In this document: one piece after another, positions 58,142 to 64,000 of the stretch
Layout: every line of letters starts with the position of its first letter
How positions within the stretch are numbered: the stretch's first letter is position 1
Source: Modicisalibacter luteus DSM 23508
GTDB lineage: Bacteria > Pseudomonadota > Gammaproteobacteria > Pseudomonadales > Halomonadaceae
Direction of reading: 5' to 3'
NCBI RefSeq assembly: GCF_000378505.1
Contig: NZ_KB899989.1
Coordinates: forward strand, 236,321-300,320
DNA: 64,000 nucleotides
Made by a program: the position numbers and the translations under genes
The notes under the pieces: model-generated
Seen by the model: the letters and a program-made list of their open reading frames with translations, nothing else
What the model was told of the DNA's origin: nothing
Database searches by the model: none

Positions 58142-60579
58142 GAACGTTCCCCGCTCGACTTGCCGCTACGACGTGGCTTCTTGCTTTCGCCGCCCTGTTC
58201 CCGCTCCTTGCGGCCGGGTCTGGGCCTACGACGACGCGGACGCTTCGGTCCCTTGTCGTCCTTGCCACCACTCTTGTCGTCGCGACCACCCTGGGCATTC
58301 GCCTTGGGCTTGCGCGGTTGGCGCTGCTTGCGCGGCATGTCGCCGACCAATTCGAAATCGATCTTACGCTCGTCAAGATCGACCCGTGCGACCTGCACCG
58401 TCACTCCATCGCCCAGTCGGTAGGAAATACCGCCGCGCTCACCCTTGAGCCGATGCTTCTCGGCCTCGTAGTGGTAGTAATCGGAGGGCAAGGAAGTTAC
58501 ATGCACCAAGCCTTCCACATAGACCTCGTCGAGCCGCACAAAGATACCGAACTGGGTAACCGAGGCGATGGTGCCCTCGAAAACCTCGCCGACCTTGTCG
58601 GACATGAACTCGCATTTGAGCCAATCCGTCACATCGCGAGTAGCATCATCAGCGCGCCGTTCGGTCATCGAGCAGTGCTCGCCGAGCTCAACCATCTGCT
58701 CGAAGGTGTACGGGCACCATTTGCTCGGCTTCTCTACCGGCGCCCCCTCGGCACGCTGGACGGTCGTCGTCTGGCGAGGCCCACGAATCACCGAGCGGAT
58801 GGCGCGGTGCACCAGCAGGTCGGGGTAGCGACGAATCGGTGAAGTAAAATGTGCATAGGCCGGGTAGGCGAGCCCGAAGTGGCCCTCATTTTGCGGAGAA
58901 TAGACCGCCTGGCTCATCGAGCGCAGCATCACCGTCTGGATGATGTCGGCATCGGGCCGGTCCTTGATCACTTCGCGCAGCTGCTGGTAATCCTGAGGGG
59001 TCGGATCGTCTCCGCCGCCCAGAGTCAGGCCTAGCTCGTTGAGGAACAGACGCAGCTTATCGAGACGCTCAGGTGCAGGTGGTTCGTGGATACGATACAG
59101 CGCCGGCAGATCATGCTTGTCGAGGAAACGCGCGGTCGCCACGTTGGCAGCCAACATGCACTCCTCGATCAGCTTGTGGGCATCGTTGCGCGTACGCGGC
59201 ACGATGGTCTCGATCTTGCGTTCACTGTTGAACAGAATCTGTGTTTCTGTGGTCTCGAAGTCGATCGCGCCGCGCTCCCCACGGGAGAGGCGCAAGAGCT
59301 TGTAAAGCTCGTGCAGATTTTTAAGCGACGGCAACAGCGATTCGTAACGCTGGCAAAGCTCCTGCCCTTCCGGACTATCCGGCGACTGCAGCATCTCGCC
59401 GACCTGAGTGTAGGTCAGGCGCGCATGCGAGCGTATCACCGCTTCATAGAACTTATAGCGGCTGATGGCACCGGTCTTGGAGATATTCATCTCGCAGACT
59501 AGGGTCAGGCGGTCGACCTCTGGGTTGAGCGAACACAAGCCGTTTGAGAGCAACTCGGGCAGCATCGGCACGACCTGCCCCGGGAAATAGACCGAATTGC
59601 CGCGGACATGCGCCTCTTCGTCCAGGGCCGTGCCTGGACGGACATAGTGCGAGACGTCGGCAATCGCCACGATCAGCTTCCAACTCCCCGAACGCGTCTT
59701 CCAAGCGCAGACTGCATCATCGAAGTCCTTGGCATCTTCACCATCGATGGTGACCAGCGGAAAATCGCGCAGATCGATGCGATGCTGTTTGTCGGCCTCG
59801 ACGACCTCCGCCGACATACCGGCGATTTCGGCCTCGACCTCAGGCGGAAACTCGGCGGGAATATCATGGCTGCGGATGGCGATGTCGATCTCCATCCCAG
59901 GATCCATGCGCTCGCCTAACACCTCTACCACCTCACCGGTGGGTTGAACGCGAGTTTCGGGCTGCTGGGTAATGCGCACCGAGACGATCTGCCCATCCCG
60001 GGCCCCGCCGGTGGCACTGTTGGGGATGATGATTTCCTGAGCGATTCGGGAGTTTTCGGGTATCAGCAGACCGAACTCGCTGGAACGCTCGCGGTAGATG
60101 CCGACAAGGGTCTGTGTATTGCGGGACAGCACCTCAACGATGGTGGCCTCGTCACGCCCACGGCGGTCGCGCCCACTGACGCGTACCAGGACATGATCGC
60201 CATGGAAGACCCGGCGCATTTGCCGGGGCGGAATTACCAGGTCGGGTTTCTTGCCATCCTCGCGGATCAGAAAGCCTATCCCGTCGCGGTGGCCGAGCAC
60301 ACGTCCCTTGATCAGATCGAGCTTGTCGATCAGCGCGTAGGCGCCGCGCCGGTTGCGCAACACTTGCCCGTCGCGCTCCATGGCTGCCAGGCGACGGCGC
60401 ACCGCCTCCATCTGGTCCTCATCTTCAAGGCCCAGCATGCGGCTCATGTTCTCGTGAGTGATGGGCTTGCCATACTCCTCGAGCCGTTCGAGCAGATACT
60501 CCCGGCTGGGTACCGGCTTGTCGTATTTGTGAGCTTCACGTTCCGCGTGCGGATCGTCGCTTAACGTCCAATGGTTCAT
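58138..60579 (-). CDS. rnr: Ribonuclease R
   Basis: An 813-residue 3-prime exoribonuclease for structured RNA. Order: N-terminal helical domain (SREYLLERLEEYGKPITHEN), cold-shock domains, the RNB catalytic domain with FPLVTIDGEDAKDFDDAVCA (Asp cluster), then the S1 domain (VGEVFEGTIASVTQFGIFVR). The tail is Lys/Arg-rich and low-complexity, about 70 residues, typical of RNase R. Upstream is a good promoter. Confidence 0.97.
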   Translation of the reverse strand: MNHWTLSDDPHAEREAHKYDKPVPSREYLLERLEEYGKPITHENMSRMLGLEDEDQMEAVRRRLAAMERDGQVLRNRRGAYALIDKLDLIKGRVLGHRDGIGFLIREDGKKPDLVIPPRQMRRVFHGDHVLVRVSGRDRRGRDEATIVEVLSRNTQTLVGIYRERSSEFGLLIPENSRIAQEIIIPNSATGGARDGQIVSVRITQQPETRVQPTGEVVEVLGERMDPGMEIDIAIRSHDIPAEFPPEVEAEIAGMSAEVVEADKQHRIDLRDFPLVTIDGEDAKDFDDAVCAWKTRSGSWKLIVAIADVSHYVRPGTALDEEAHVRGNSVYFPGQVVPMLPELLSNGLCSLNPEVDRLTLVCEMNISKTGAISRYKFYEAVIRSHARLTYTQVGEMLQSPDSPEGQELCQRYESLLPSLKNLHELYKLLRLSRGERGAIDFETTETQILFNSERKIETIVPRTRNDAHKLIEECMLAANVATARFLDKHDLPALYRIHEPPAPERLDKLRLFLNELGLTLGGGDDPTPQDYQQLREVIKDRPDADIIQTVMLRSMSQAVYSPQNEGHFGLAYPAYAHFTSPIRRYPDLLVHRAIRSVIRGPRQTTTVQRAEGAPVEKPSKWCPYTFEQMVELGEHCSMTERRADDATRDVTDWLKCEFMSDKVGEVFEGTIASVTQFGIFVRLDEVYVEGLVHVTSLPSDYYHYEAEKHRLKGERGGISYRLGDGVTVQVARVDLDERKIDFELVGDMPRKQRQPRKPKANAQGGRDDKSGGKDDKGPKRPRRRRPRPGRKEREQGGESKKPRRSGKSSGERS

Positions 60580-60658
60580 CTTATCGTGCTTCCTTGTAGA
60601 CAGAATGGGCGAGCGGCAGCGGGCGTGGAACGGAGTGAGGGTAGTCGATCATGTCCGC

Positions 60659-60687
60659 AGTATAACGCTCTGTGCATAACGACCCAA
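60659..60687 (-). promoter_or_regulatory. Sigma-70 promoter of rnr-rlmB
   Basis: On the minus strand TTGGGT (60682-60687), 17 bases, TATACT (60659-60664), about 80 bases before rnr. Confidence 0.65.
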
Positions 60688-60736
60688 CCATATGCCTCCA
60701 GTGCCGATTTTTCTCAAGCCCGCACCGCCTGCCCTA

Positions 60737-60764
60737 TTGCAATCCCACACAAAATCGGTAAGAT
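60737..60764 (+). promoter_or_regulatory. Promoter of the tRNA-Leu array
   Basis: TTGCAA (60737-60742), 16 bases, TAAGAT (60759-60764). GC-rich bases follow the -10 (GCGTGGCC), the kind of discriminator found in stringently controlled stable-RNA promoters. The first tRNA starts 12 bases after the -10. Confidence 0.7.
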
Positions 60765-60776
60765 GCGTGGCCACTT

Positions 60777-60863
60777 GCCCAGATGGCGGAATTGGTAGAC
60801 GCGCTAGCTTCAGGTGCTAGTGTCCTTACGGACGTGGAGGTTCAAGTCCTCTCCTGGGCACCA
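60777..60863 (+). tRNA. tRNA-Leu (anticodon CAG), copy 1
   Basis: 87 bases with encoded CCA. The D region GGTAGACGC, anticodon arm CTAGC-TTCAGGT-GCTAG, long variable arm TGTCCTTACGGACG and T arm GGAGG-TTCAAGT-CCTCT are all present. The acceptor stem is GCCCAGA with CCTGGGC, which leaves an A-C mismatch at 7-66. Confidence 0.97.
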
Positions 60864-60891
60864 CGCGAACATGAGCTTGTGAAGATGATGC

Positions 60892-60978
60892 GCCCAGGTG
60901 GCGGAATTGGTAGACGCGCTAGCTTCAGGTGCTAGTGTCCTTACGGACGTGGAGGTTCAAGTCCTCTCCTGGGCACCA
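60892..60978 (+). tRNA. tRNA-Leu (anticodon CAG), copy 2
   Basis: 87 bases with encoded CCA. Body identical to copy 1; the acceptor stem is GCCCAGG with CCTGGGC, so 7-66 is a G-C pair. Confidence 0.98.
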
Positions 60979-61015
60979 TTCCCGCATCCTCTCTCCTGAG
61001 AAAGATTTTCCGCAT

Positions 61016-61102
61016 GCCCAGATGGCGGAATTGGTAGACGCGCTAGCTTCAGGTGCTAGTGTCCTTACGGACGTGGAGGTTCAAGTCCTCTTCTGGGCAC
61101 CA
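61016..61102 (+). tRNA. tRNA-Leu (anticodon CAG), copy 3
   Basis: 87 bases with encoded CCA. Acceptor stem GCCCAGA with TCTGGGC, so 7-66 is an A-U pair. The rest is identical to copies 1 and 2. Confidence 0.98.
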
Positions 61103-61177
61103 AATCGATGCTTATACGGTATTACGTGAGGCATCGGGGCGAAAGCCCCACCCTGGCAAAGCCAGATTCTCATGTTC
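61103..61177 (+). other. Structured spacer between tRNA-Leu copies 3 and 4
   Basis: 75 bases with three adjacent hairpins: CGATGC/GCATCG (61106-61111 with 61131-61136), GGGGC-GAAA-GCCCC (61136-61149, a GNRA-type loop) and CTGGC-AAA-GCCAG (61153-61165). The other spacers (28 and 37 bases) show no such folding. Possibly a processing or partial termination element. Confidence 0.45.
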
Positions 61178-61264
61178 GCCCAGGTGGCGGAATTGGTAGA
61201 CGCGCTAGCTTCAGGTGCTAGTGTCCTTACGGACGTGGAGGTTCAAGTCCTCTTCTGGGCACCA
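61178..61264 (+). tRNA. tRNA-Leu (anticodon CAG), copy 4
   Basis: 87 bases with encoded CCA. Acceptor stem GCCCAGG with TCTGGGC, so 7-66 is a G-U wobble. The rest matches the other copies. Confidence 0.97.
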
Positions 61265-61357
61265 CGCCTTATCGCACTTCCCTCCCTTGCCTTTTTCATA
61301 CAAATGAACGCCTCGGCATTCATGTCAGCTTGACGACATCTCCCCATTCAGAACGTC

Positions 61358-62212
61358 TCAATAACGCGACGGCAATCTTGCCACCTTGTCCAGCGCCCAA
61401 CCACCGGAGCGAACCTCCGCCTCGAGAACGATCTCGACGTTATCGGGCAACAAGGGGAAGAAGTTCAGCCCGGTACGCGCCTCGACCTCGTCGATACTGA
61501 CCAAGAAACGATCCAGTGGCTCGTTACCTTGAACCGTCTGCGGCATCAGGAAGGCCAGCGCCTTGGGCCGCTCACCCGGAACCACCACGATCTTATAGAA
61601 CGCCTGAGGCACCTCGACCAGACCGACACGGTGAAACACGTTGCCGAGCCAATCTACCGGAAAGACCGGTCCGGTAATGACCTGAACGGCACCGAAACGA
61701 GGTACAAAATGGTCGATTACAACCTCCTCCAGCCGCTGCCAAAGACGCCGGTTGAGATCGGGACGCTGCGGCGAGATGTTCGACATGAGGAACGTGTCGC
61801 GCTGCGCTTCGGCGCCGTGAACCCGGGCAATGGCGTAGTTCGGCGCCAGGTGGCCTCGATCGTAACCGCTGCCGAAATAGCTATCGGGCATGATCGGCCA
61901 TAGCGTTCGCCAGTCCCGGCGGAAATCGGGGCGCGGGCCGATTTTGGTGTCGTCGACGCGATGCAGGCGATAGCTGACCCATAGAGGATTGACGCGCACA
62001 TCGGACCAGCCGATCAACACGCCCTCATTGCGCAAGACACGGTGCAAATTGGTCAGCCCGGGCTCGTCCCAAGTTGTCACTCCCATCCAGCTCAGACGAT
62101 CCCTGACATCCTGCTCCTGCCAATACCACAAGCCGCTGGCGACCAGCACGAACAGAAGGGAAACGCCCACGTTGCGCACCTGGCGCCGGACGAACGGCAA
62201 GGAAGATATCAT
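61358..62212 (-). CDS. Membrane-anchored DNA/RNA non-specific endonuclease
   Basis: A 284-residue beta-beta-alpha-metal nuclease of the NUC1/endonuclease G family. One N-terminal membrane segment (about 13-30) probably places the nuclease domain in the periplasm. The catalytic motif is GYDRGHLAPNYA (DRGH at 118-121) and the metal Asn follows in SNISPQRPDLNRRLW (154). LWVSYRLHRVDDTKIGPRPD is also typical. Role unknown; nutrient DNA breakdown, DNA uptake or defence are possible. ATG 62212 is the only ATG before the anchor; no good ribosome binding site is seen. Confidence 0.88.
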   Translation of the reverse strand: MISSLPFVRRQVRNVGVSLLFVLVASGLWYWQEQDVRDRLSWMGVTTWDEPGLTNLHRVLRNEGVLIGWSDVRVNPLWVSYRLHRVDDTKIGPRPDFRRDWRTLWPIMPDSYFGSGYDRGHLAPNYAIARVHGAEAQRDTFLMSNISPQRPDLNRRLWQRLEEVVIDHFVPRFGAVQVITGPVFPVDWLGNVFHRVGLVEVPQAFYKIVVVPGERPKALAFLMPQTVQGNEPLDRFLVSIDEVEARTGLNFFPLLPDNVEIVLEAEVRSGGWALDKVARLPSRY

Positions 62213-62293
62213 GCGTGCAGAACTATCCAAAAGCGACGTTAGCCCGACCGGCAATGACGGCAGGCGAGGGAAAGCGACAGAGTCTTGGCCGGG

Positions 62294-62569
62294 TCAGAGC
62301 CCGACGCTAAACATGGTTTCCAGGTCATGGCGGGAGTGGACCTGCATGGCATTCAATGTCTCTGTGTCACGGATTCCTTCGACGTTCATGAGACGACCGG
62401 TGACCAGTTCCGCCAGCGACTCGAAATCCCGGGTGCGGGCTATGGCCACGAGGTCGTAACGGCCGCATGTCGAATAGACTTCACTGATCCCGTCCACTTC
62501 GGCCAGACGCTGGGCGACGGCCTGGATCTGGCCTTTCTCGGCATTGATCAGAATCACGGCGTTCTGCAT
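62294..62569 (-). CDS. Stand-alone Lrp/AsnC ligand-binding (RAM) domain protein
   Basis: A 91-residue protein made only of the amino-acid-binding RAM domain of Lrp/AsnC regulators: AVILINAEKGQIQAVAQRLA, then VYSTCGRYDLVAIARTRDFE. It has no HTH. Such SraA-like proteins form ring oligomers and may bind amino acids or modulate full-length Lrp proteins; the role here is unknown. It lies 81 bases before the endonuclease start, in the same direction. Confidence 0.88.
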   Translation of the reverse strand: MQNAVILINAEKGQIQAVAQRLAEVDGISEVYSTCGRYDLVAIARTRDFESLAELVTGRLMNVEGIRDTETLNAMQVHSRHDLETMFSVGL

Positions 62570-62629
62570 CGGTCGACTCCTGAGCTGTTATGGCGGCAAG
62601 TATACCAGTCCTGTCTTGCATCGCGCAGG

Positions 62630-63109
62630 TTACTGCTCCCCTGCAGTACCACACTCCAGGGCGAGAAGTCGCTGCTTGATAGCGACTCCCCCGCTATAAC
62701 TGCCGATCCCTCTTGCTGCAACCAGTCGATGGCAAGGAATCAGAATCGGCAAGGGATTGGCTGCACTGGCACTGCTCACGGCAATTACGGCCTTGCCGTG
62801 CCCCAGCCTATTGGCGAGCTCGCCATAGGTGCGTGTCTGGCCATAAGGAATTCTCATCAGCGCCGCCCAGACCTCTCGCTGGACCTCGCTGCCTTCCGGC
62901 GCCACATCGATGTTGAAGCTGCGACGACGCCCTGCCAGGTAAGCCAGCACCTCCTCACGCGCCTCCGCCAGCGATTCGTCATCGCGCTGCCATTGCTCCC
63001 TTTCGGTCAGCCCTGGCTTTTCGTCGAGAAAGCACAGGCGACGCAGCCCGCGCTTGTCGCCCGCCAGAAGCAACTCCCCCAACGGGCTAGCGAAAGTTGT
63101 GTAGCGCAT
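62630..63109 (-). CDS. ogt: Methylated-DNA--protein-cysteine methyltransferase
   Basis: A 159-residue suicide alkyltransferase that removes methyl groups from O6-methylguanine. The acceptor Cys is 126 in NPLPILIPCHRLVAARGIG. The HTH region RIPYGQTRTYGELANRLG and the GSYSGG end are typical. The length is that of Ogt, without the Ada regulatory domain. Divergent from the HiPIP gene. Confidence 0.95.
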   Translation of the reverse strand: MRYTTFASPLGELLLAGDKRGLRRLCFLDEKPGLTEREQWQRDDESLAEAREEVLAYLAGRRRSFNIDVAPEGSEVQREVWAALMRIPYGQTRTYGELANRLGHGKAVIAVSSASAANPLPILIPCHRLVAARGIGSYSGGVAIKQRLLALECGTAGEQ

Positions 63110-63329
63110 CCCATCTCCTTGCTTTTACGACCCGCAGCACTGCGACGGATTGCCGCACGACGAACGGGACCATAGTGAATCAGGCCCCGCTTACACTAGG
63201 ATAGAAGAGTCGGAGAGTAGCGCACTTCGCCCGCTCCCTGCAGGCCTCGTCTACAAAGAGATTCAAATAGAGGCGGAAAAACCGCCCATACACCGTGATC
63301 GGCATGACAACCACAATCAAGGAGAAACC

Positions 63330-63644
63330 ATGGCCAATCAAAGCCGTCGTGACTTCGTGCGCCACAGTTTACTGGGGCTCGCTGCCCTGCCACTGGGTGC
63401 CGGCGTTCTTTCCCAGCACGCCTTAGCTCAGGAACTCCCGCCTCTCGACCCGGAGAATCCGCAGGCCAAGGCACTGAATTATGTGACAGATGCCCAGCAA
63501 GCCAGCGACCATCCCGCTTATTCGCAAGGCGAGCGCTGTGATAATTGCATGTTTTTCAAGGAAGCCAATAACGGATGCCAACTGTTTCCACAACACAGCG
63601 TGGCTCCTGAAGGCTGGTGTCAATCCTGGACCAAGCAGCCCTGA
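63330..63644 (+). CDS. High-potential iron-sulphur protein (HiPIP), Tat-exported
   Basis: A 104-residue periplasmic electron carrier. The Tat signal has SRRDFVRHSLLGLAAL (twin Arg at 6-7) and cleavage after ALA at about 33. The mature protein of about 70 residues has four cluster cysteines: C70, C73, C83 and C97 in RCDNCMFF, NGCQLFP and GWCQSW. It carries electrons to a terminal oxidase or reaction centre; no partner is nearby. ATG 63330 follows AAGGAGAAACC; the open frame upstream has no homology. Confidence 0.95.
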   Translation: MANQSRRDFVRHSLLGLAALPLGAGVLSQHALAQELPPLDPENPQAKALNYVTDAQQASDHPAYSQGERCDNCMFFKEANNGCQLFPQHSVAPEGWCQSWTKQP

Positions 63645-63669
63645 GCGGTTTTACTGAAGCCTAACGACG

Positions 63670-63694
63670 AGCGCCGGCAGTCGCCGGCGCTTTA
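63670..63694 (+). terminator. Terminator after the HiPIP gene
   Basis: AGCGCCGGC (63670-63678) and GCCGGCGCT (63683-63691) form a 9-bp stem with a 4-base loop. A short T-run (TTTAT) follows, 26 bases after the stop. Confidence 0.65.
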
Positions 63695-63708
63695 TGCTTC
63701 TCCCTCAT

Positions 63709-64000
63709 TCAGCCTCGCTCGCCGTCATGCTCAGGCAATGGCCATTGGTAGCGGCGCACGATCTCCTCGCCTTCCATCGACTCCAGCTTTACCGGGAAAC
63801 CCCATAGCTGATGCAGGTGGCGCATGACCGGATAGACGCTCTTGGCCAATGGGCGCCGCCGGTCCTGCACGTGGCGTAGCGTCAGTGAGCGATCACCCCG
63901 GATATTGGCTTCCCAGACCTGAATATTGGGCTCACGCACCGACAAGGCGTACTGCGTCGACAGCGCCTCGCGGATACGTTGATAGCCACGCTCGTCGTGA
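63709..64000 (-). CDS. SpoVR-family protein (3-prime end only)
   Basis: The last 96 codons of a SpoVR-like protein; the rest lies past the right edge. GYQRIREALSTQYALSVREP, then IQVWEANIRGDRSLTLRHVQ and HLHQLWGFPVKLES are conserved in SpoVR/YcgB proteins, which in proteobacteria are usually cotranscribed with a serine kinase gene (prkA) and yeaH. The stop (TGA) is at 63709-63711. Function in non-sporulating bacteria is poorly known. Confidence 0.88.
   Translation of the reverse strand, partial: HDERGYQRIREALSTQYALSVREPNIQVWEANIRGDRSLTLRHVQDRRRPLAKSVYPVMRHLHQLWGFPVKLESMEGEEIVRRYQWPLPEHDGERG

Noticed and set aside
60777-61264. Regular repeats with spacers that could suggest a CRISPR array
   Set aside because: Each 87-base repeat folds as a complete tRNA-Leu with CCA, and the spacers differ in length (28, 37, 75).

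Overview
The window is about 64 kb of dense chromosome with high GC and very short intergenic gaps. It has no phage, insertion sequence, CRISPR array or plasmid module. Gene order (rpsU-dnaG-rpoD; lptD-surA-pdxA-rsmA-apaG-apaH; rpsF-rpsR-rplI-dnaB) is that of a Gammaproteobacterium. A group 2 Mrp Na+/H+ antiporter operon, a Tat-exported HiPIP, the PHA regulator PhaR, AmgK/MurU cell-wall recycling and a non-phosphorylative aldose pathway point to a heterotrophic, probably moderately halophilic member of the Halomonadaceae. That family placement is an inference from gene content, not a computed phylogeny.

Left end (1-7.4 kb): a sugar-catabolism island. It has an AraFGH-type ABC importer followed by an IlvD/Edd-type sugar-acid dehydratase (cut by the window edge), a secreted aldose 1-epimerase, a GbpR-like LysR regulator and a Gfo/Idh/MocA aldose 1-dehydrogenase. 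Together they would mutarotate, import and oxidise L-arabinose and/or D-galactose to aldonate and dehydrate it without phosphorylation. From 7.4 to 15 kb come mtgA, glutathione-dependent formaldehyde detoxification (frmA, S-formylglutathione hydrolase, divergent LysR), a Crp/Fnr regulator with a striking palindrome at its 5-prime end, and serine deaminase sdaA with a divergent DsdC-like LysR.

15-34 kb is core: the macromolecular synthesis operon rpsU-dnaG-rpoD with an intergenic attenuator; tsaD, plsY, folB-folK; the overlapping chain lptD, surA, pdxA, rsmA, apaG, apaH, glpE, cca; and, divergent from lptD, amgK-murU. osmC-like, a short AlkA-type glycosylase, coq7 and hinT follow. 34-41.5 kb holds prkB, a thioesterase, purD, phaR, rsmE, a DUF748 protein, an MltB-family lytic transglycosylase lipoprotein and a DUF3429 membrane protein. 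41.5-47.9 kb is the Mrp operon (fused A-B, then C, D, E, F, G) preceded by a 510-bp leader region that contains a small basic ORF with a strong ribosome binding site. hemH and a DCC-family (DUF393) protein diverge from a TGTACA-centred palindrome.

49.4-60.6 kb: a DUF6482-like protein, an EAL-CBS-GGDEF c-di-GMP protein, dnaB, a LamB-type carbohydrate porin with an N-terminal coiled coil sitting between dnaB and rplI, then rplI, a DUF2232 membrane protein, rpsR, rpsF, rlmB and rnr. Four tandem tRNA-Leu(CAG) genes follow, differing mainly at base pair 7-66. The right end has a membrane-anchored DNA/RNA endonuclease, a stand-alone AsnC/Lrp ligand-binding domain, ogt, HiPIP and the 3-prime end of spoVR.

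No large undescribed system stands out. The most interesting signals are regulatory: the hemH/DCC palindrome, the Mrp leader ORF, the Crp/Fnr palindrome, the tRNA-Leu array and a TTGCAA -35 shared by three translation-related promoters.
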